Shown here in pieces: positions 9,253-19,054 of a stretch of 64,000 nucleotides of DNA (position 1 is its first letter; each line of letters begins with the position of its first letter). The notes under the pieces are model-generated. The model was not told the DNA's origin. It did no database searches and saw nothing but the letters and a program-made list of their open reading frames with translations. The DNA comes from Nitrobacter vulgaris (GTDB lineage Bacteria > Pseudomonadota > Alphaproteobacteria > Rhizobiales > Xanthobacteraceae). The position numbers were made by a program, and so were the translations under genes. The stretch lies in NCBI RefSeq assembly GCF_031453995.1, contig NZ_JAVDPZ010000008.1, positions 81,731 to 145,730 of the forward strand, in the 5' to 3' direction.

Positions 9253-9933
9253 ATGCGGCGGGCGATCCGTATCGTGGTGCTCTTCGTCACTGGCCTGCTG
9301 CTGTTGCCTTATTTGCTGACGCCACTGTATCGGATCGGCCATCCGGTCTCGACGCTGATGATATGGCGCACGCTCTCGGGCGCCCCGATGTCGCGGCAAT
9401 GGATCGATTTTTCCGCGCTTCCTTCGGCGCTGCCGCGCTCCGTGGTCGCGTCGGAAGATGCAAAGTTCTGCAGCCATCACGGCATCGATTGGGATTCGCT
9501 ACGGGATGTGCTCGACGATGCCGAGGACGGCGAGTTCAGGCGTGGCGGCTCCACCATCACTCAGCAAGTGGCAAAAAATCTGTTCCTCTGGCCGGGACGC
9601 AGCATGGTCCGCAAGGCGCTGGAATTTCCGCTGGCGATGTGGATCGATGCGGTACTGCCCAAGCAGCGAATTCTCGAAATCTATCTGAATATCGCGGAAT
9701 GGGGGCCGGGCGGCCAGTTCGGTGTCGAAGCAGGGTCCCGCTATGCCTTCGGGCGATCCGCAGCCAGCCTAACGGCGCGGGAAGCGGCGCTCTTGGCTGC
9801 GATCCTGCCTAATCCAGTCCGGCGCAGCGCCCGAAGGCCCGGCCCGGGGGTTCGCCGGCTGGCCGGGACCTATATGGTCCGGGCCAGAGCATCCGAACTG
9901 CGCAGTTGCTGGCACGGCGATCGTGGCCTATAA
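9253..9933 (+). CDS. mtgA: monofunctional peptidoglycan glycosyltransferase
   Basis: A 226-residue membrane-anchored transglycosylase that polymerises lipid II into glycan strands. An N-terminal transmembrane helix (residues 5-25) precedes a GT51 domain with all signature blocks: SEDAKF (catalytic Glu at residue 68), RRGGSTITQQVAKNLFLW, and EIYLNIAEWGPGGQFGVEA. No transpeptidase domain follows, which distinguishes it from class A penicillin-binding proteins. The C-terminus ends after ILPNP plus an Arg-rich tail, normal for MtgA. It is followed by rpmF on the same strand about 100 bases on. Confidence 0.95.
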   Translation: MRRAIRIVVLFVTGLLLLPYLLTPLYRIGHPVSTLMIWRTLSGAPMSRQWIDFSALPSALPRSVVASEDAKFCSHHGIDWDSLRDVLDDAEDGEFRRGGSTITQQVAKNLFLWPGRSMVRKALEFPLAMWIDAVLPKQRILEIYLNIAEWGPGGQFGVEAGSRYAFGRSAASLTAREAALLAAILPNPVRRSARRPGPGVRRLAGTYMVRARASELRSCWHGDRGL

Positions 9934-10032
9934 GGCCGGCTTATCAGCATTCAACTCGCGCGTTCGGGACTCGCCGCGCCTGCCCATTGGCGTTTCGAGA
10001 CGGACTCGACAACATCCTGTAAGGACACGGAT

Positions 10033-10218
10033 ATGGCCGTTCCAAGAAGAAAGACATCGCCGTCACGGCGTGGCATGCGCCGTTCGGCAGATGCGCTCAG
10101 CAAGCCGACCTACGCCGAGGACAAGGATTCCGGCGAGCTGCGCCGTCCCCACCATCTCGACCTGAAAACTGGCATGTACAAGGGCCGGCAGGTTCTGAAG
10201 GCCAAGAGCGACTCCTGA
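10033..10218 (+). CDS. rpmF: 50S ribosomal protein L32
   Basis: A 61-residue basic protein with the L32 N-terminus MAVPRRKTSPSRRGMRRS and the alphaproteobacterial C-terminal pattern HHLDLKTGMYKGRQVL. The zinc-binding cysteines found in some bacterial L32 proteins are absent, which is usual in this group. AAGGA lies upstream of the ATG. Confidence 0.96.
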   Translation: MAVPRRKTSPSRRGMRRSADALSKPTYAEDKDSGELRRPHHLDLKTGMYKGRQVLKAKSDS

Positions 10219-10342
10219 GCCCAGGCCTGATCAGCCTTGCGGTCCGGAACAGGCGCGGGGCTGGAATGAAGGGAGCGCCAGGGACGGAGGGATTCGGCAC
10301 GCGGTTCTCGAACCTCCCGCTTGAATGAAGGAGGCCTTGGTG

Positions 10343-10984
10343 ATGTCCGTGATCGGTTTCCCTCTGCTCCTGATTCCTCTAGCGATCTGCAACATCATTG
10401 TCTTCCTGATGCCGGGCGTCCTCTTGACGGAGCCCGTTCTCACATTGACCTTGATGTCGGGTGTGCCTTGGCCGGTGACGCTCGGGGACACGCTGCTCGC
10501 GCTCGGCATCGTCCTGTTGCTGTTCGAAATTATCAAAAGCGTGCGCCCCGGTGGCAAGTATCTCACCGACCATCTGCTGTCGCTGGCGGTGTTCGGGGGT
10601 GCCGCGGCGGAATTCGTGATGCTGCCGCAATTCGGTTCGTCGACCTACTTCATGCTGACGCTGCTGGCGCTGGTCGATCTCCTCTCTGGTTTCGTCTTGC
10701 GGACGCGGCGGCCTGCCCGTGCGGTCGCCGGACCGTTGCAAGGAGCGGCAGAGGCCGAAGCGTGTGAACCGCGCTTCGATCCGGCACCTGCATCCATGGC
10801 GGCCTCGGTTTCGTCGCCTGCCGACGCTCCAGCGGTCGTTGCCGAACAGGTCCCGGAAAGGGCCCCGGGGTCAGCGACCGTTCATGCCGAGGCTGCCGAA
10901 GCCGAACAGCATCCGGACGTTCCGGGCCCTGGCATCCAGCCCGGCAGCGAGACGCCGATCCCTTCCGATCAGTCCCGCCGCTAG
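10343..10984 (+). CDS. membrane protein of unknown function
   Basis: A protein of 213 residues with about four hydrophobic segments in its first 120 residues and a Pro/Ala/Glu-rich, presumably cytosolic or disordered tail of about 90 residues. The start at 10343 is preferred to the in-frame ATG at 10325, because GGAGG at 10330-10334 overlaps the longer reading and sits 8 bases before the second ATG. I do not recognise a named family. The charged VRPGGKYLTDHLL between helices 2 and 3 is the most distinctive part. Confidence 0.7.
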   Translation: MSVIGFPLLLIPLAICNIIVFLMPGVLLTEPVLTLTLMSGVPWPVTLGDTLLALGIVLLLFEIIKSVRPGGKYLTDHLLSLAVFGGAAAEFVMLPQFGSSTYFMLTLLALVDLLSGFVLRTRRPARAVAGPLQGAAEAEACEPRFDPAPASMAASVSSPADAPAVVAEQVPERAPGSATVHAEAAEAEQHPDVPGPGIQPGSETPIPSDQSRR

Positions 10985-11566
10985 CGCCCAGCTTCTGAGT
11001 TCGTCAGAACGGAAAGGCTGGAGGCTCAGATGACGCGCAGTAGCCGCGGACCAGACCGCGCGCCCGCTTGATTCCGCTCGCCCGTTGAATGATAGGCTGC
11101 CTGGGCGACCTGTGGCGTCGCGCGGCGGAACATCCGCGTCTGTGGACTATGCTCCGCGACGGCGATCAGTTGCGTGACAAAGAACGCGTCATGGTGCGCC
11201 GTGGAACGCCGAACCAACCGACGCTCCACAGGCGCGACGGCTGACATCGGCCCTGGGCTTGGAGACTTTGTCGCGCCGCTGCGGTCCCGCCCGGGATTGG
11301 CAGCGATTCCAGATATCCGGCCCGTTCCTGCGATCGTCATCGTTGATGCAGCCTGTGTGAATGTGTTGTTCCGGGACATTGTGCCCGTGCTCGCAACGAC
11401 TATCGCAAAAGCTGTGCCGGGACCGCTTCCTTGGGAAGGAAACGCATTTGGGTTGGAAATGGTGATCTTTAGGGTTGTTTTATGAACTTTACCTAGCGTG
11501 TCCGGGACGGGACGCTCTATTCTTTAAGATGGGAATCACTTGGCAGCGTCCTAAAATGAGGCGACC
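10985..11566. other. long intergenic region without a convincing gene
   Basis: About 580 bases between the membrane protein and the GGDEF/EAL gene. Short open frames exist on both strands (11174-11485 plus, 11026-11379 minus), but they overlap each other and show no recognisable domain. The last 150 bases are AT-richer and may hold the promoter of the downstream gene. Confidence 0.4.
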
Positions 11567-13345
11567 GTGACATCCGCCATTTCACCGGCAGTCAATCCCT
11601 CGTCCGGCGCTGATGCGTCACAAGCCGCCAGCGCGCCTACGGCCCTGCCCCGAGCGACTCAAGAACCCCGGGTGCCGGCGATTCTTGCGGCGCTGGGTCG
11701 GGCCGCGTTTACTTGGGATATTCCAAGCGATTCCCTGACCTGGACCGAGGGAGCGGCATCGATCTTTCAGGACATCGACCCGCCCTCGCTTGCTACCGGA
11801 AACGGGTATGGAGCTCTGATCGAACCGTCAGGATCGATCCGTGTCGATATTTTGTCAGCCACGCCAACCGCCCGGCAGCGCTGTGGGGAGGGAGTGCCCT
11901 ATCGCATCGAATATGGACTGCGCGCCAGTGCCTCCGCGCCGATGCTGTGGATTGAGGAGTCCGGATGCTGGTTCGCCGACGCCGATGGCAAGGCGGTGCG
12001 CGTCGAGGGTATCGTGCGGCTTGAGAATGAGCGGCGGGCGCGGGACGAGCGGCTTATCAGTCTGTCCCGGAACGATGCCCTGACCGGCGAGCTTAATCGC
12101 ACGTATCTGACGGCGGCTCTCGCCGAAGCGATCGAGGAAGCCGTGCGCTACCGCTCGTCGTTTGCGTTCATGATGGTCGGGATCGATCACCTCGCGCGCA
12201 TCAACAATGCTTTCGGCTTCGATGTCGCCGACGAGGTGATCGGCGATGTCGCCAGGCGCATCCGGGCGCGATTGCGCGGCGGCGACGTTCTTGGCCGCTT
12301 CTCCGGCAACAAGTTCGGAGTGATCCTGAAGAACTGCGGTTTGGACGACGTGAGTGTCGCGGCCGAACGCCTTCTGGCGGGCATCCGCGAAGAGATCGTG
12401 ATGACCAAATCCGGCCCCGTTTCGGTCACCGCCTCGATCGGCGCCGTTCTGGCTCCGCGTTATGCTCGGACCGCTGATGAAGCGATCAATCGCGCCCAGG
12501 AAGTCCTCGAGGCTGCGAAAAGTCGCCGTAGCGGTTCGCTCGCAGTGTGGCGACCCGATATTGAGCGCGACGCGCAGCGTCGAATCAACATCAGGGTTAC
12601 CGACGAGATCGTCACCGCATTGAACGAGCGCCGTATTCTCACCGCTTTCGAGCGGGTGGTCGACGCGCGCACGCGTGAAACGGCGTTTTATGAGTGCCTG
12701 GTCCGGATGCAGCAGCAGAACGGTCAGGTTCTGCTCGCGCCTGATGTCGTGCCGGTAGCGGAGAAGCTCGGTCTGATCCGTCTGGTCGATCATCGCGTGC
12801 TGGAGCTTGTCATCGCCGAGCTCGCGGAAGCGCCCCACGTCCGGCTCAGCCTCAATATCTCGCCGGAGACCACCATGGACGTTGATTGGTGGACAGCGAT
12901 CGAAGCACTGATGGGTGCGCATCCCGGCGTGGCCGAACGCCTGACCGTGGAGATTACCGAAACTGCGGCGATACAGGATATCGACGACGTCCAACGATTC
13001 GTCACGCGGTTGAAGAACTTGGGCAGTCGCATTGCGATCGACGATTTCGGAGCCGGCTACACCTCGTTCCGGAACTTGCGCAAACTCGGCGTGGATATCG
13101 TCAAAATCGACGGCGCGTTCGTGCACAACCTCGCGCGCTCCTCCGACGACCGGGCGTTCGTGCAGACGCTGATCGATCTCGCGCGGCGGCTCGATATCAG
13201 GACGGTTGCCGAGTGGGTTCAGGACGAGCAATCCGCCGCCATGCTGCGCGACTGGGGCTGCGACTACATCCAGGGTAGGCTGATCGGCCTCGCTTCGCCG
13301 ACGCGGCCATGGAACGTTCCGGCGGCTGTTCCGGCGGCGAACTGA
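11567..13345 (+). CDS. GGDEF/EAL protein, probable c-di-GMP phosphodiesterase with degenerate GGDEF
   Basis: A 592-residue soluble signalling protein. An N-terminal PAS-like region (about 35-150) precedes a GGDEF domain (about 165-325) and an EAL domain (about 345-585). The cyclase site reads SGNKF in place of GGDEF, so diguanylate cyclase activity is unlikely. In the EAL domain the signature is ECL, but the other catalytic positions remain: LNIS, EITE, IDDFGAGYTS, VKIDG, VAEWV and YIQG. I infer a c-di-GMP phosphodiesterase whose GGDEF part may bind GTP for regulation. The start is GTG. No partner gene adjoins it. Confidence 0.88.
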   Translation: MTSAISPAVNPSSGADASQAASAPTALPRATQEPRVPAILAALGRAAFTWDIPSDSLTWTEGAASIFQDIDPPSLATGNGYGALIEPSGSIRVDILSATPTARQRCGEGVPYRIEYGLRASASAPMLWIEESGCWFADADGKAVRVEGIVRLENERRARDERLISLSRNDALTGELNRTYLTAALAEAIEEAVRYRSSFAFMMVGIDHLARINNAFGFDVADEVIGDVARRIRARLRGGDVLGRFSGNKFGVILKNCGLDDVSVAAERLLAGIREEIVMTKSGPVSVTASIGAVLAPRYARTADEAINRAQEVLEAAKSRRSGSLAVWRPDIERDAQRRINIRVTDEIVTALNERRILTAFERVVDARTRETAFYECLVRMQQQNGQVLLAPDVVPVAEKLGLIRLVDHRVLELVIAELAEAPHVRLSLNISPETTMDVDWWTAIEALMGAHPGVAERLTVEITETAAIQDIDDVQRFVTRLKNLGSRIAIDDFGAGYTSFRNLRKLGVDIVKIDGAFVHNLARSSDDRAFVQTLIDLARRLDIRTVAEWVQDEQSAAMLRDWGCDYIQGRLIGLASPTRPWNVPAAVPAAN

Positions 13346-13474
13346 AATCCTTTATTCGCAATGAAGCAGATGCTGCCTCTTCGCTTCTGTCGGGAAGATC
13401 GGAATGCACCGCGATGATGTGTGACGAGATGTGTTCATCCCAATAGGCACGCTTGAGCACAACGTCTTCAAGCC

Positions 13475-14533
13475 TCAGGTGACGTCAACGCGACGGAATC
13501 CATTCCACAGGGCGGTGGCAGCGCCCGACGTCAGCACCGGAAGGACGCGGGCAGTCTGATAGTTTCCGTTGAGGGAAATTCGCGGTAGCGCGGTCGGATG
13601 CTCCGCATTCTCAGGAAAGATCATGCCCGGTCGCGTCGTGATCGCAGTATTGAAACCGGCCGCCTTGGTCATAGCGAACTCGCGCACTCCCGCGGCGTCA
13701 CGGTCGCCGTAGGGATAGGCGAGATGGACGACCGCACGCTGCAAGACAGCTTCGATCTGTGTCCGGCTGAAGGTGATCTCCTGAAGGGCCTGCTCCTCGC
13801 TTCGCTTTGCGAGGTTGCAGTGACTGACGGTATGAGCGCCGATCGTGACCAGCGGATCGGTGGCGAACGCTTTCAATTCGTCCCAGGATAGACACAGCTC
13901 CGCGCTGATGATGGATTCATCGACGCTATAGCGTGCACACAACCCATCCAGTTCGCGCGCGACATCGCGGTCGTCCGGCAGCCCACGCAGCAGATCGTGA
14001 ATGAGAGAGAACGCTCCCTGCTTTTGTTCGACTGTGCGGGTATCGAGACGTATGGCGGTGTCACCGATCGTGCTGTCGATCCGCTCGGTGGAGGCAATGA
14101 CCCGTTCGAGCGCTACCCACCAGAGGTGACCGGTTCCGTTTGCGAAATCATTCGCGACATAGACGGTGAACGGCGCGTCATATTCGCGCATTGCGGGCAG
14201 TGCGAAGTCGCGGTTATCGCGGTAGCCATCGTCGAAGGTGAAGCACGCAAACCGTCGCGAGAAGTCGCGTTGGCTCAACCGGCGATGCATCTCGTCCGCG
14301 GTCACGATGTCGATTCCGCGCGACCGGACATGGGCCAGGATCATGCGCAGAAATTCCGGAGTCACTTCCAGGTGATGATTGGGTTGGAACGGAGCATTTC
14401 GGCGCGGCCGCACATGGTGCAGCATGAAGATCGTTCCGACGCCTGCGAAGATCGGCCGCAGCAGGTGATGAGCGCCGCTGAAATACAGGGCATCCAATCC
14501 GGCCCGAATGACGGTGTTGCGGAGCTGCTTCAT
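13475..14533 (-). CDS. polysaccharide deacetylase (NodB-homology) family protein
   Basis: A 352-residue carbohydrate esterase 4 family protein. The metal and catalytic Asp motif is TFDDGYRDN, the metal-binding histidine motif is HTVSH, and AYPYGDRD fits motif 3. No signal peptide is evident; a mild hydrophobic stretch near GVGTIFMLHHV is part of the fold. Relatives remove acetyl groups from exopolysaccharide or other N-acetylated sugars. It is transcribed toward the EAL gene and away from the OmpA-type gene. The substrate is unknown. Confidence 0.88.
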   Translation of the reverse strand: MKQLRNTVIRAGLDALYFSGAHHLLRPIFAGVGTIFMLHHVRPRRNAPFQPNHHLEVTPEFLRMILAHVRSRGIDIVTADEMHRRLSQRDFSRRFACFTFDDGYRDNRDFALPAMREYDAPFTVYVANDFANGTGHLWWVALERVIASTERIDSTIGDTAIRLDTRTVEQKQGAFSLIHDLLRGLPDDRDVARELDGLCARYSVDESIISAELCLSWDELKAFATDPLVTIGAHTVSHCNLAKRSEEQALQEITFSRTQIEAVLQRAVVHLAYPYGDRDAAGVREFAMTKAAGFNTAITTRPGMIFPENAEHPTALPRISLNGNYQTARVLPVLTSGAATALWNGFRRVDVT

Positions 14534-14793
14534 TTGAAGTGATCGGCCAGTCCCTGCTGTTGACCAAATCTTAGTCGGAAACGGTTGAAGAAACGGTTAT
14601 CCCTTCGGTCCGTCGCTGATGAGGCCTCCATTTCATTTCGGTTTGACAGTCCGGCAAGGGTTTGTTTTCTCTTCATTTCGTCACGCGCGGCCGACCGAAT
14701 CGCGTCCGGCTTTACCCGGTGCGCGCTTCAAAAGCTGGAGCGGATTGCATGATCCGGTCCGTCGGCAGCCGATTTTGCGCGACAGGATATTGA

Positions 14794-16185
14794 ATGCGCG
14801 GATTTTTCAGATGGAGCAGCAAGTGGTGGCCGGGTGTCATCCCGCTCATCGTTCTTTGGGGGCTAGCCGCTTGGACGACAACGGGTCCGCTGGAAGCCGA
14901 TCTGAGCGAGCAGGCCGCCGCCGTACTCAAGGACAGCGTTCTCGATAAAACCACGATCAGCGCCGCCGGGCGCGACATTATGTTCTCCGCCGAGGCGTTT
15001 TCGGAGCAGGAACGCAGCAACGCGGTGGCCTCGGTAGAGACGGTCCCGGGTGTGCGACGGGTCAACGATCGCACCGCGCTCGTCGCCGAAGCCAAACCGT
15101 TTGTCTGGACCATCGAACGGGAGGTCGGAAGGGTAACGCTCGGCGGAAACGCGCCGTTGCCGGTGGTCAAGAACAAACTGCTGGACGCCGCGCGTGCAAC
15201 GTTTGCCGGCATCGACATCGCTGATCACATGGATTTAAAGCGCGGGGCGCCGCCGAGATTTGAAGCCGCAGCGACACTACTTATCGGTGAGACAGGCAAG
15301 CTCAAGACCGGCAAGGCAACGATTTCGGATTTAACGGTGAATCTGTCAGGTATGGCGCGTGAACTTGGCGGACGCGAGGCAATCGCCTCGGCGCTGAAGA
15401 ATTTGCCTGACGGATACTCGGTCGCCAACGATATTCACGCCCCGCCATATGTCTTCGAGGCCAACAAGGATCCGGTCGCCGGGACGCTGATATTGACGGG
15501 GTATGTGCCCGACAATGCGATTCATGCCACGATCGTTGCATCCGCGGGCCGCAAATTCGGCGAGAAAATCATCGATAAGCTCAAGGCAAGTCTGGGTGCG
15601 CCGGCAGGCTTCGATGCCGTCGTCACGCGGGCGCTGCGATCTTTGTCGCGTCTGTCGACAGGGAGACTCGTCGTCTCTGATCGGAGCGTCGATCTCTCCG
15701 GCGACGCGCTATATGACCCGGCCGAAAGGCAAATCCGCGCTAATTTGCCCAAGGATCTACCTCGTGGCTGGGAGGCAAAAATGGAAATTTCGGTCAAGCC
15801 GCCGGCAGCCCCGGTCGATCCGACGGTGTGTCAGCAACTGTTCGGTGAACTTCTGGAGAAGCGCACCATTCAGTTTGAAACCGGTCAGGCGACGTTGGAG
15901 CTCGATTCGATCGGCCTGCTCGATCAATTGACGGAAACCGCGCTGCGTTGCCCGACGGCCACAATCGAGATCGTGGGACACACCGACAGTGACGGTGATG
16001 CGTCATTTAACCAGACACTGTCTGAACGACGCGCGCAGGCGGTTGTGGACTTTCTGGTGAAAGCCGGATTGCCTGCCAGTCGATTCAGGCCGATCGGATT
16101 CGGCAGCGCTCAGCCAATTGCCACCAATGACACCGACGAGGGCAAAGCGAAGAATCGACGCATTGATTTCATTGTGAGGCAGTAA
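14794..16185 (+). CDS. OmpA-type peptidoglycan-binding envelope protein with BON-like repeats
   Basis: A 463-residue envelope protein. One N-terminal transmembrane helix (residues 13-30) anchors it. The middle holds three or four repeats of the kind VNDRTALV..., ISDLTVNLSGMARE and VVSDRSVDLSGDAL, resembling BON or tandem OmpA-linker modules. The C-terminal 110 residues are an OmpA domain with IEIVGHTDSDGD and NQTLSERRAQAVVDFL, expected to bind diaminopimelate in peptidoglycan. A small membrane protein begins 4 bases after its stop, so they form an operon. The role is probably structural tethering of envelope layers. Confidence 0.85.
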   Translation: MRGFFRWSSKWWPGVIPLIVLWGLAAWTTTGPLEADLSEQAAAVLKDSVLDKTTISAAGRDIMFSAEAFSEQERSNAVASVETVPGVRRVNDRTALVAEAKPFVWTIEREVGRVTLGGNAPLPVVKNKLLDAARATFAGIDIADHMDLKRGAPPRFEAAATLLIGETGKLKTGKATISDLTVNLSGMARELGGREAIASALKNLPDGYSVANDIHAPPYVFEANKDPVAGTLILTGYVPDNAIHATIVASAGRKFGEKIIDKLKASLGAPAGFDAVVTRALRSLSRLSTGRLVVSDRSVDLSGDALYDPAERQIRANLPKDLPRGWEAKMEISVKPPAAPVDPTVCQQLFGELLEKRTIQFETGQATLELDSIGLLDQLTETALRCPTATIEIVGHTDSDGDASFNQTLSERRAQAVVDFLVKAGLPASRFRPIGFGSAQPIATNDTDEGKAKNRRIDFIVRQ

Positions 16186-16189
16186 AGAT

Positions 16190-16516
16190 ATGGTCTACCT
16201 GGCAGGATTTCACTGGGTTTGGCTCATTGTATCGTTGCTGCTTGGCCTTGCTATGGGTTGGATTGCGGTGGTGCATCGCGGGCGGGGAGTTTCAAAACCA
16301 ACTGCGCGGTGGCTATCGGCTCTGGTCTTAGCGCTGATTGTGGCAGCTTTCATGCACGTTGTTCCCGGCCGGTTCGGTTATTGGCTTGACCTTGGACTGG
16401 TGATGCTCGGAGTCTATCTTGCAGGTTGCGCGGCCGGATCGTGGTTGCGCGAGGGGGTAGTCTCGCGTCAGGCGGCGTCCGGGGGATCGACGGAACACTC
16501 TGGCGAGACACTCTGA
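16190..16516 (+). CDS. small membrane protein next to the OmpA-type gene
   Basis: A protein of 108 residues with three hydrophobic segments (about 8-28, 42-60 and 67-86) and a polar Ser/Gly-rich C-terminus. It starts 4 bases after the OmpA-type gene and is almost surely cotranscribed with it. I do not recognise a named family. It may act with the OmpA-type protein in the inner membrane. Confidence 0.75.
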   Translation: MVYLAGFHWVWLIVSLLLGLAMGWIAVVHRGRGVSKPTARWLSALVLALIVAAFMHVVPGRFGYWLDLGLVMLGVYLAGCAAGSWLREGVVSRQAASGGSTEHSGETL

Positions 16517-16645
16517 TGTGTTGAAATTAAGGGATTTGTTGACGCCGGCTGAATTCCACTAGGAACCAAAACACGCTACGACCATGTCCCGTGAATGAAT
16601 GCGGAAAGGCACGACGTTGCCGTGGACCGCATTTCGAGGTTCTCG

Positions 16646-17701
16646 ATGCTTGGATTAATACGCAGAGCGATCTCGATTCTGCGCCGGAAACGAATCCTGC
16701 ACAAGCTCGGTGTGGCGATCAGCGTCACTGTTATCGCGGCCGCTTTCTACGTGCTCTTCCATATTCTCCGGGACATCGATGTCGAGGAGGTGATGGAGGC
16801 CATCAAGCGGACCGAGTGGAGCTCGATCGCGTTGGCGGGCCTGTTCGTTGCCGCGGGCTATTTCACGCTGACATTCTATGACCTGTTTGCAGTGCGGACC
16901 ATCGGGGTCACTCATGTCCCCTACCGCGTCACGGCGTTCGCGGCCTTTACCAGCTATTCGGTTGGCCACAACGTCGGCGCCAGCGTGTTTACTGGCGGGG
17001 CGGTGCGCTATCGCATCTATTCCGCTTGGGGGTTGAATGCGGTCGATGTCGCAAAAGTCTGCTTTCTGGCGGGTCTCACCTTCTGGCTCGGCAATGCCGC
17101 CGTGCTCGGACTTGGTATCGCCTACCACCCCGAGGCGGCGACGAGCATTGATCAGCTTCCGCCAGTGTTCAATAGGCTGATCGCAATCGCGATCATTCTT
17201 GCACTGATCGGGTATGTGATCTGGGTTGGGATCCGGCCGCGTCGCGTCGGTAGCGGGGCATGGACGGTGGTTCTGCCGGGCAGTCGGCTGACGCTGCTGC
17301 AAATTTTTATTGGAATCGTCGATCTGGGATTTTGCGCACTCGCGATGTACGTGCTGCTTCCCCACCAGCCCAATGTCGGCTTTGTCGTTGTCGCGGTGAT
17401 TTTTGTGTCCGCGACGTTGCTGGGTTTTGCAAGTCATTCGCCCGGGGGGCTCGGCGTGTTCGACGCTGCCATGCTGATCGGCCTGTGGCAGATGGAGAAG
17501 AAGGATCTTCTGGCCGGGATGCTGTTGTTCCGGCTGTTCTATTATGTTTTGCCCTTCACCATTTCCATAATCTTGCTCACGTTTCGGGAAGTTTTTGTCA
17601 GCGCGCGAATGAGACGCGTGGGTAAGGCGCCGACCGGATCGAAAGCTGGACCCGACAGTAAACTGCCCTATCTGGGGGAGCATGGCGATTCTGGCGCCTG
17701 A
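16646..17701 (+). CDS. YbhN/UPF0104 (lysylphosphatidylglycerol synthetase-like) integral membrane protein
   Basis: About 351 residues with roughly eight transmembrane helices, of the UPF0104/YbhN family related to the flippase half of MprF. Characteristic stretches are YSVGHNVGASVFTGGAVRYR and FASHSPGGLGVFDAAML. The start at 16646 has GAGG six bases upstream; an in-frame ATG at 16595 would add 17 residues. Its 3' end overlaps the phoR-like gene by 20 bases. The transported or modified lipid is unknown. Confidence 0.85.
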   Translation: MLGLIRRAISILRRKRILHKLGVAISVTVIAAAFYVLFHILRDIDVEEVMEAIKRTEWSSIALAGLFVAAGYFTLTFYDLFAVRTIGVTHVPYRVTAFAAFTSYSVGHNVGASVFTGGAVRYRIYSAWGLNAVDVAKVCFLAGLTFWLGNAAVLGLGIAYHPEAATSIDQLPPVFNRLIAIAIILALIGYVIWVGIRPRRVGSGAWTVVLPGSRLTLLQIFIGIVDLGFCALAMYVLLPHQPNVGFVVVAVIFVSATLLGFASHSPGGLGVFDAAMLIGLWQMEKKDLLAGMLLFRLFYYVLPFTISIILLTFREVFVSARMRRVGKAPTGSKAGPDSKLPYLGEHGDSGA

Positions 17702-19034
17702 CAGCACTCAAGCGGCTGCGGAAGCAAACGCCTCCCGGGTCTCAGGGCCCGGTGCGAGGTCCACATCCTGGCCGGACCGGTTGCGCCGCTCCGCGCTCAT
17801 CCTGCTCGTTGCCGGGCTTGTTTTGACCGCACTGGTTGTGTTCGGCGGCTTGCAGCCTTTGGGCGCCATCGTTGCCTTTGTCTGCATCACCGGTGCGGCG
17901 CTGGTGCCCTGGCAGGTTCAGGATCCGGATGCCTCGCGCGAAACCGAACTCTGGGCCAATCCGGTCGAGACGGAGGTGGCACATGCCATCGTTGCCGGTA
18001 TGCCGGATCCCAACGTGCTGCTCGATAGGGTCGGCCGCGTCATCCATCTCAATGCCGCGGCGGCGCAGCTCGTACCGGCGTTGCGCCGGAGCGAGCTCGC
18101 GCAGTTCGCACTGCGAGCGCCTGAGATCGTCACAGCGTTGCGTGAGGCGATTGCGACCCGGGAATCGCGGCGGACGACCTATCTCAATCCTGTTCCGGTC
18201 GATCGGTGGATGGAATTGATCATCACGCCGATTCCGGTGCCGACTGCATTCGGTGGCGTCGACTATTGCATGCTTTTGACGTTTCACGATCAGACGCCGT
18301 TGCGCCGGGTCGAGGAAATGCGCGCCGATTTCGTCGCCAATGCGAGCCACGAGTTGCGCACGCCTCTCGCTGCGCTCTCGGGGTTCATCGACACGCTGCA
18401 AGGTCCTGCGCGCGAGGATGCCCGGGCACGAGAGCGGTTTCTTGGCATCATGCACGCGCAGGCGGCGCGGATGGCACGGCTGATCGACGATCTCTTGTCG
18501 CTGTCGCGGGTCGAGCTGTCGGCGCATGTGCGTCCAGAGACGATTGTCGATGTTGTTCCGATCGTACGAGAGGTCGTCGACGGACTTGAGCCGCTGGCGG
18601 CGGAGCGTCATGTCGAGATCGAGGTCGCATTGCCCGAGGCCTCGGTGCGGATCTGCGGCGATCGTGAGGAGCTGCTGCGGCTATTCGAGAACCTGATCGA
18701 GAACGCGCTGAAATATGGCGCGTCCGGCGGCAGGGTCATGGTGTCGTCGATGCTCGGCGTCTCGCCGGAGGGCGCGCCGGAATTCCGGGTGGTGGTGCGG
18801 GATTTCGGTCCTGGCATCGCGCCTGAGCATTTGCCGCGCCTTACCGAACGCTTCTATCGGGTCGACGTCGGCGACAGCCGGGCTCAAGGCGGCACAGGCC
18901 TCGGCCTGTCCTTGGTGAAACATATTCTCAACCGTCATCGCGGTCGGCTCCTGATCGAGAGCGTGCCCGGTCATGGCGCGAGCTTTACCGCTTGTTTTCC
19001 ACAGGCGCAGAACGCGACGGAAGCTGAAAATTAA
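17682..19034 (+). CDS. phoR: phosphate regulon sensor histidine kinase PhoR
   Basis: A 450-residue membrane histidine kinase. Two hydrophobic segments lie at about 37-55 and 58-77, then a PAS-like region (about 100-205). The HisKA box NASHELRTPL carries the phospho-accepting His at residue 223. The ATPase domain shows the N box ENLIENALKYG, G1 VRDFGPGI and G2 GGTGLGLSL. Its position before pstSCAB-phoU-phoB identifies it as PhoR, which phosphorylates PhoB when phosphate is low. Its start lies inside the 3' end of the previous gene. Confidence 0.93.
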   Translation: MAILAPDSTQAAAEANASRVSGPGARSTSWPDRLRRSALILLVAGLVLTALVVFGGLQPLGAIVAFVCITGAALVPWQVQDPDASRETELWANPVETEVAHAIVAGMPDPNVLLDRVGRVIHLNAAAAQLVPALRRSELAQFALRAPEIVTALREAIATRESRRTTYLNPVPVDRWMELIITPIPVPTAFGGVDYCMLLTFHDQTPLRRVEEMRADFVANASHELRTPLAALSGFIDTLQGPAREDARARERFLGIMHAQAARMARLIDDLLSLSRVELSAHVRPETIVDVVPIVREVVDGLEPLAAERHVEIEVALPEASVRICGDREELLRLFENLIENALKYGASGGRVMVSSMLGVSPEGAPEFRVVVRDFGPGIAPEHLPRLTERFYRVDVGDSRAQGGTGLGLSLVKHILNRHRGRLLIESVPGHGASFTACFPQAQNATEAEN

Positions 19035-19054
19035 ATAGTTTCAGATGCTTGGAT

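Noticed and set aside
11026..11485. Overlapping open frames on both strands before the GGDEF/EAL gene
   Set aside because: They mutually exclude one another, and neither has a known domain or a convincing ribosome site.
11855..13231. Minus-strand open frame of 458 codons antisense to the GGDEF/EAL gene
   Set aside because: It is a shadow of the well-supported plus-strand gene; its His/Asp/Arg-rich composition shows no domain.
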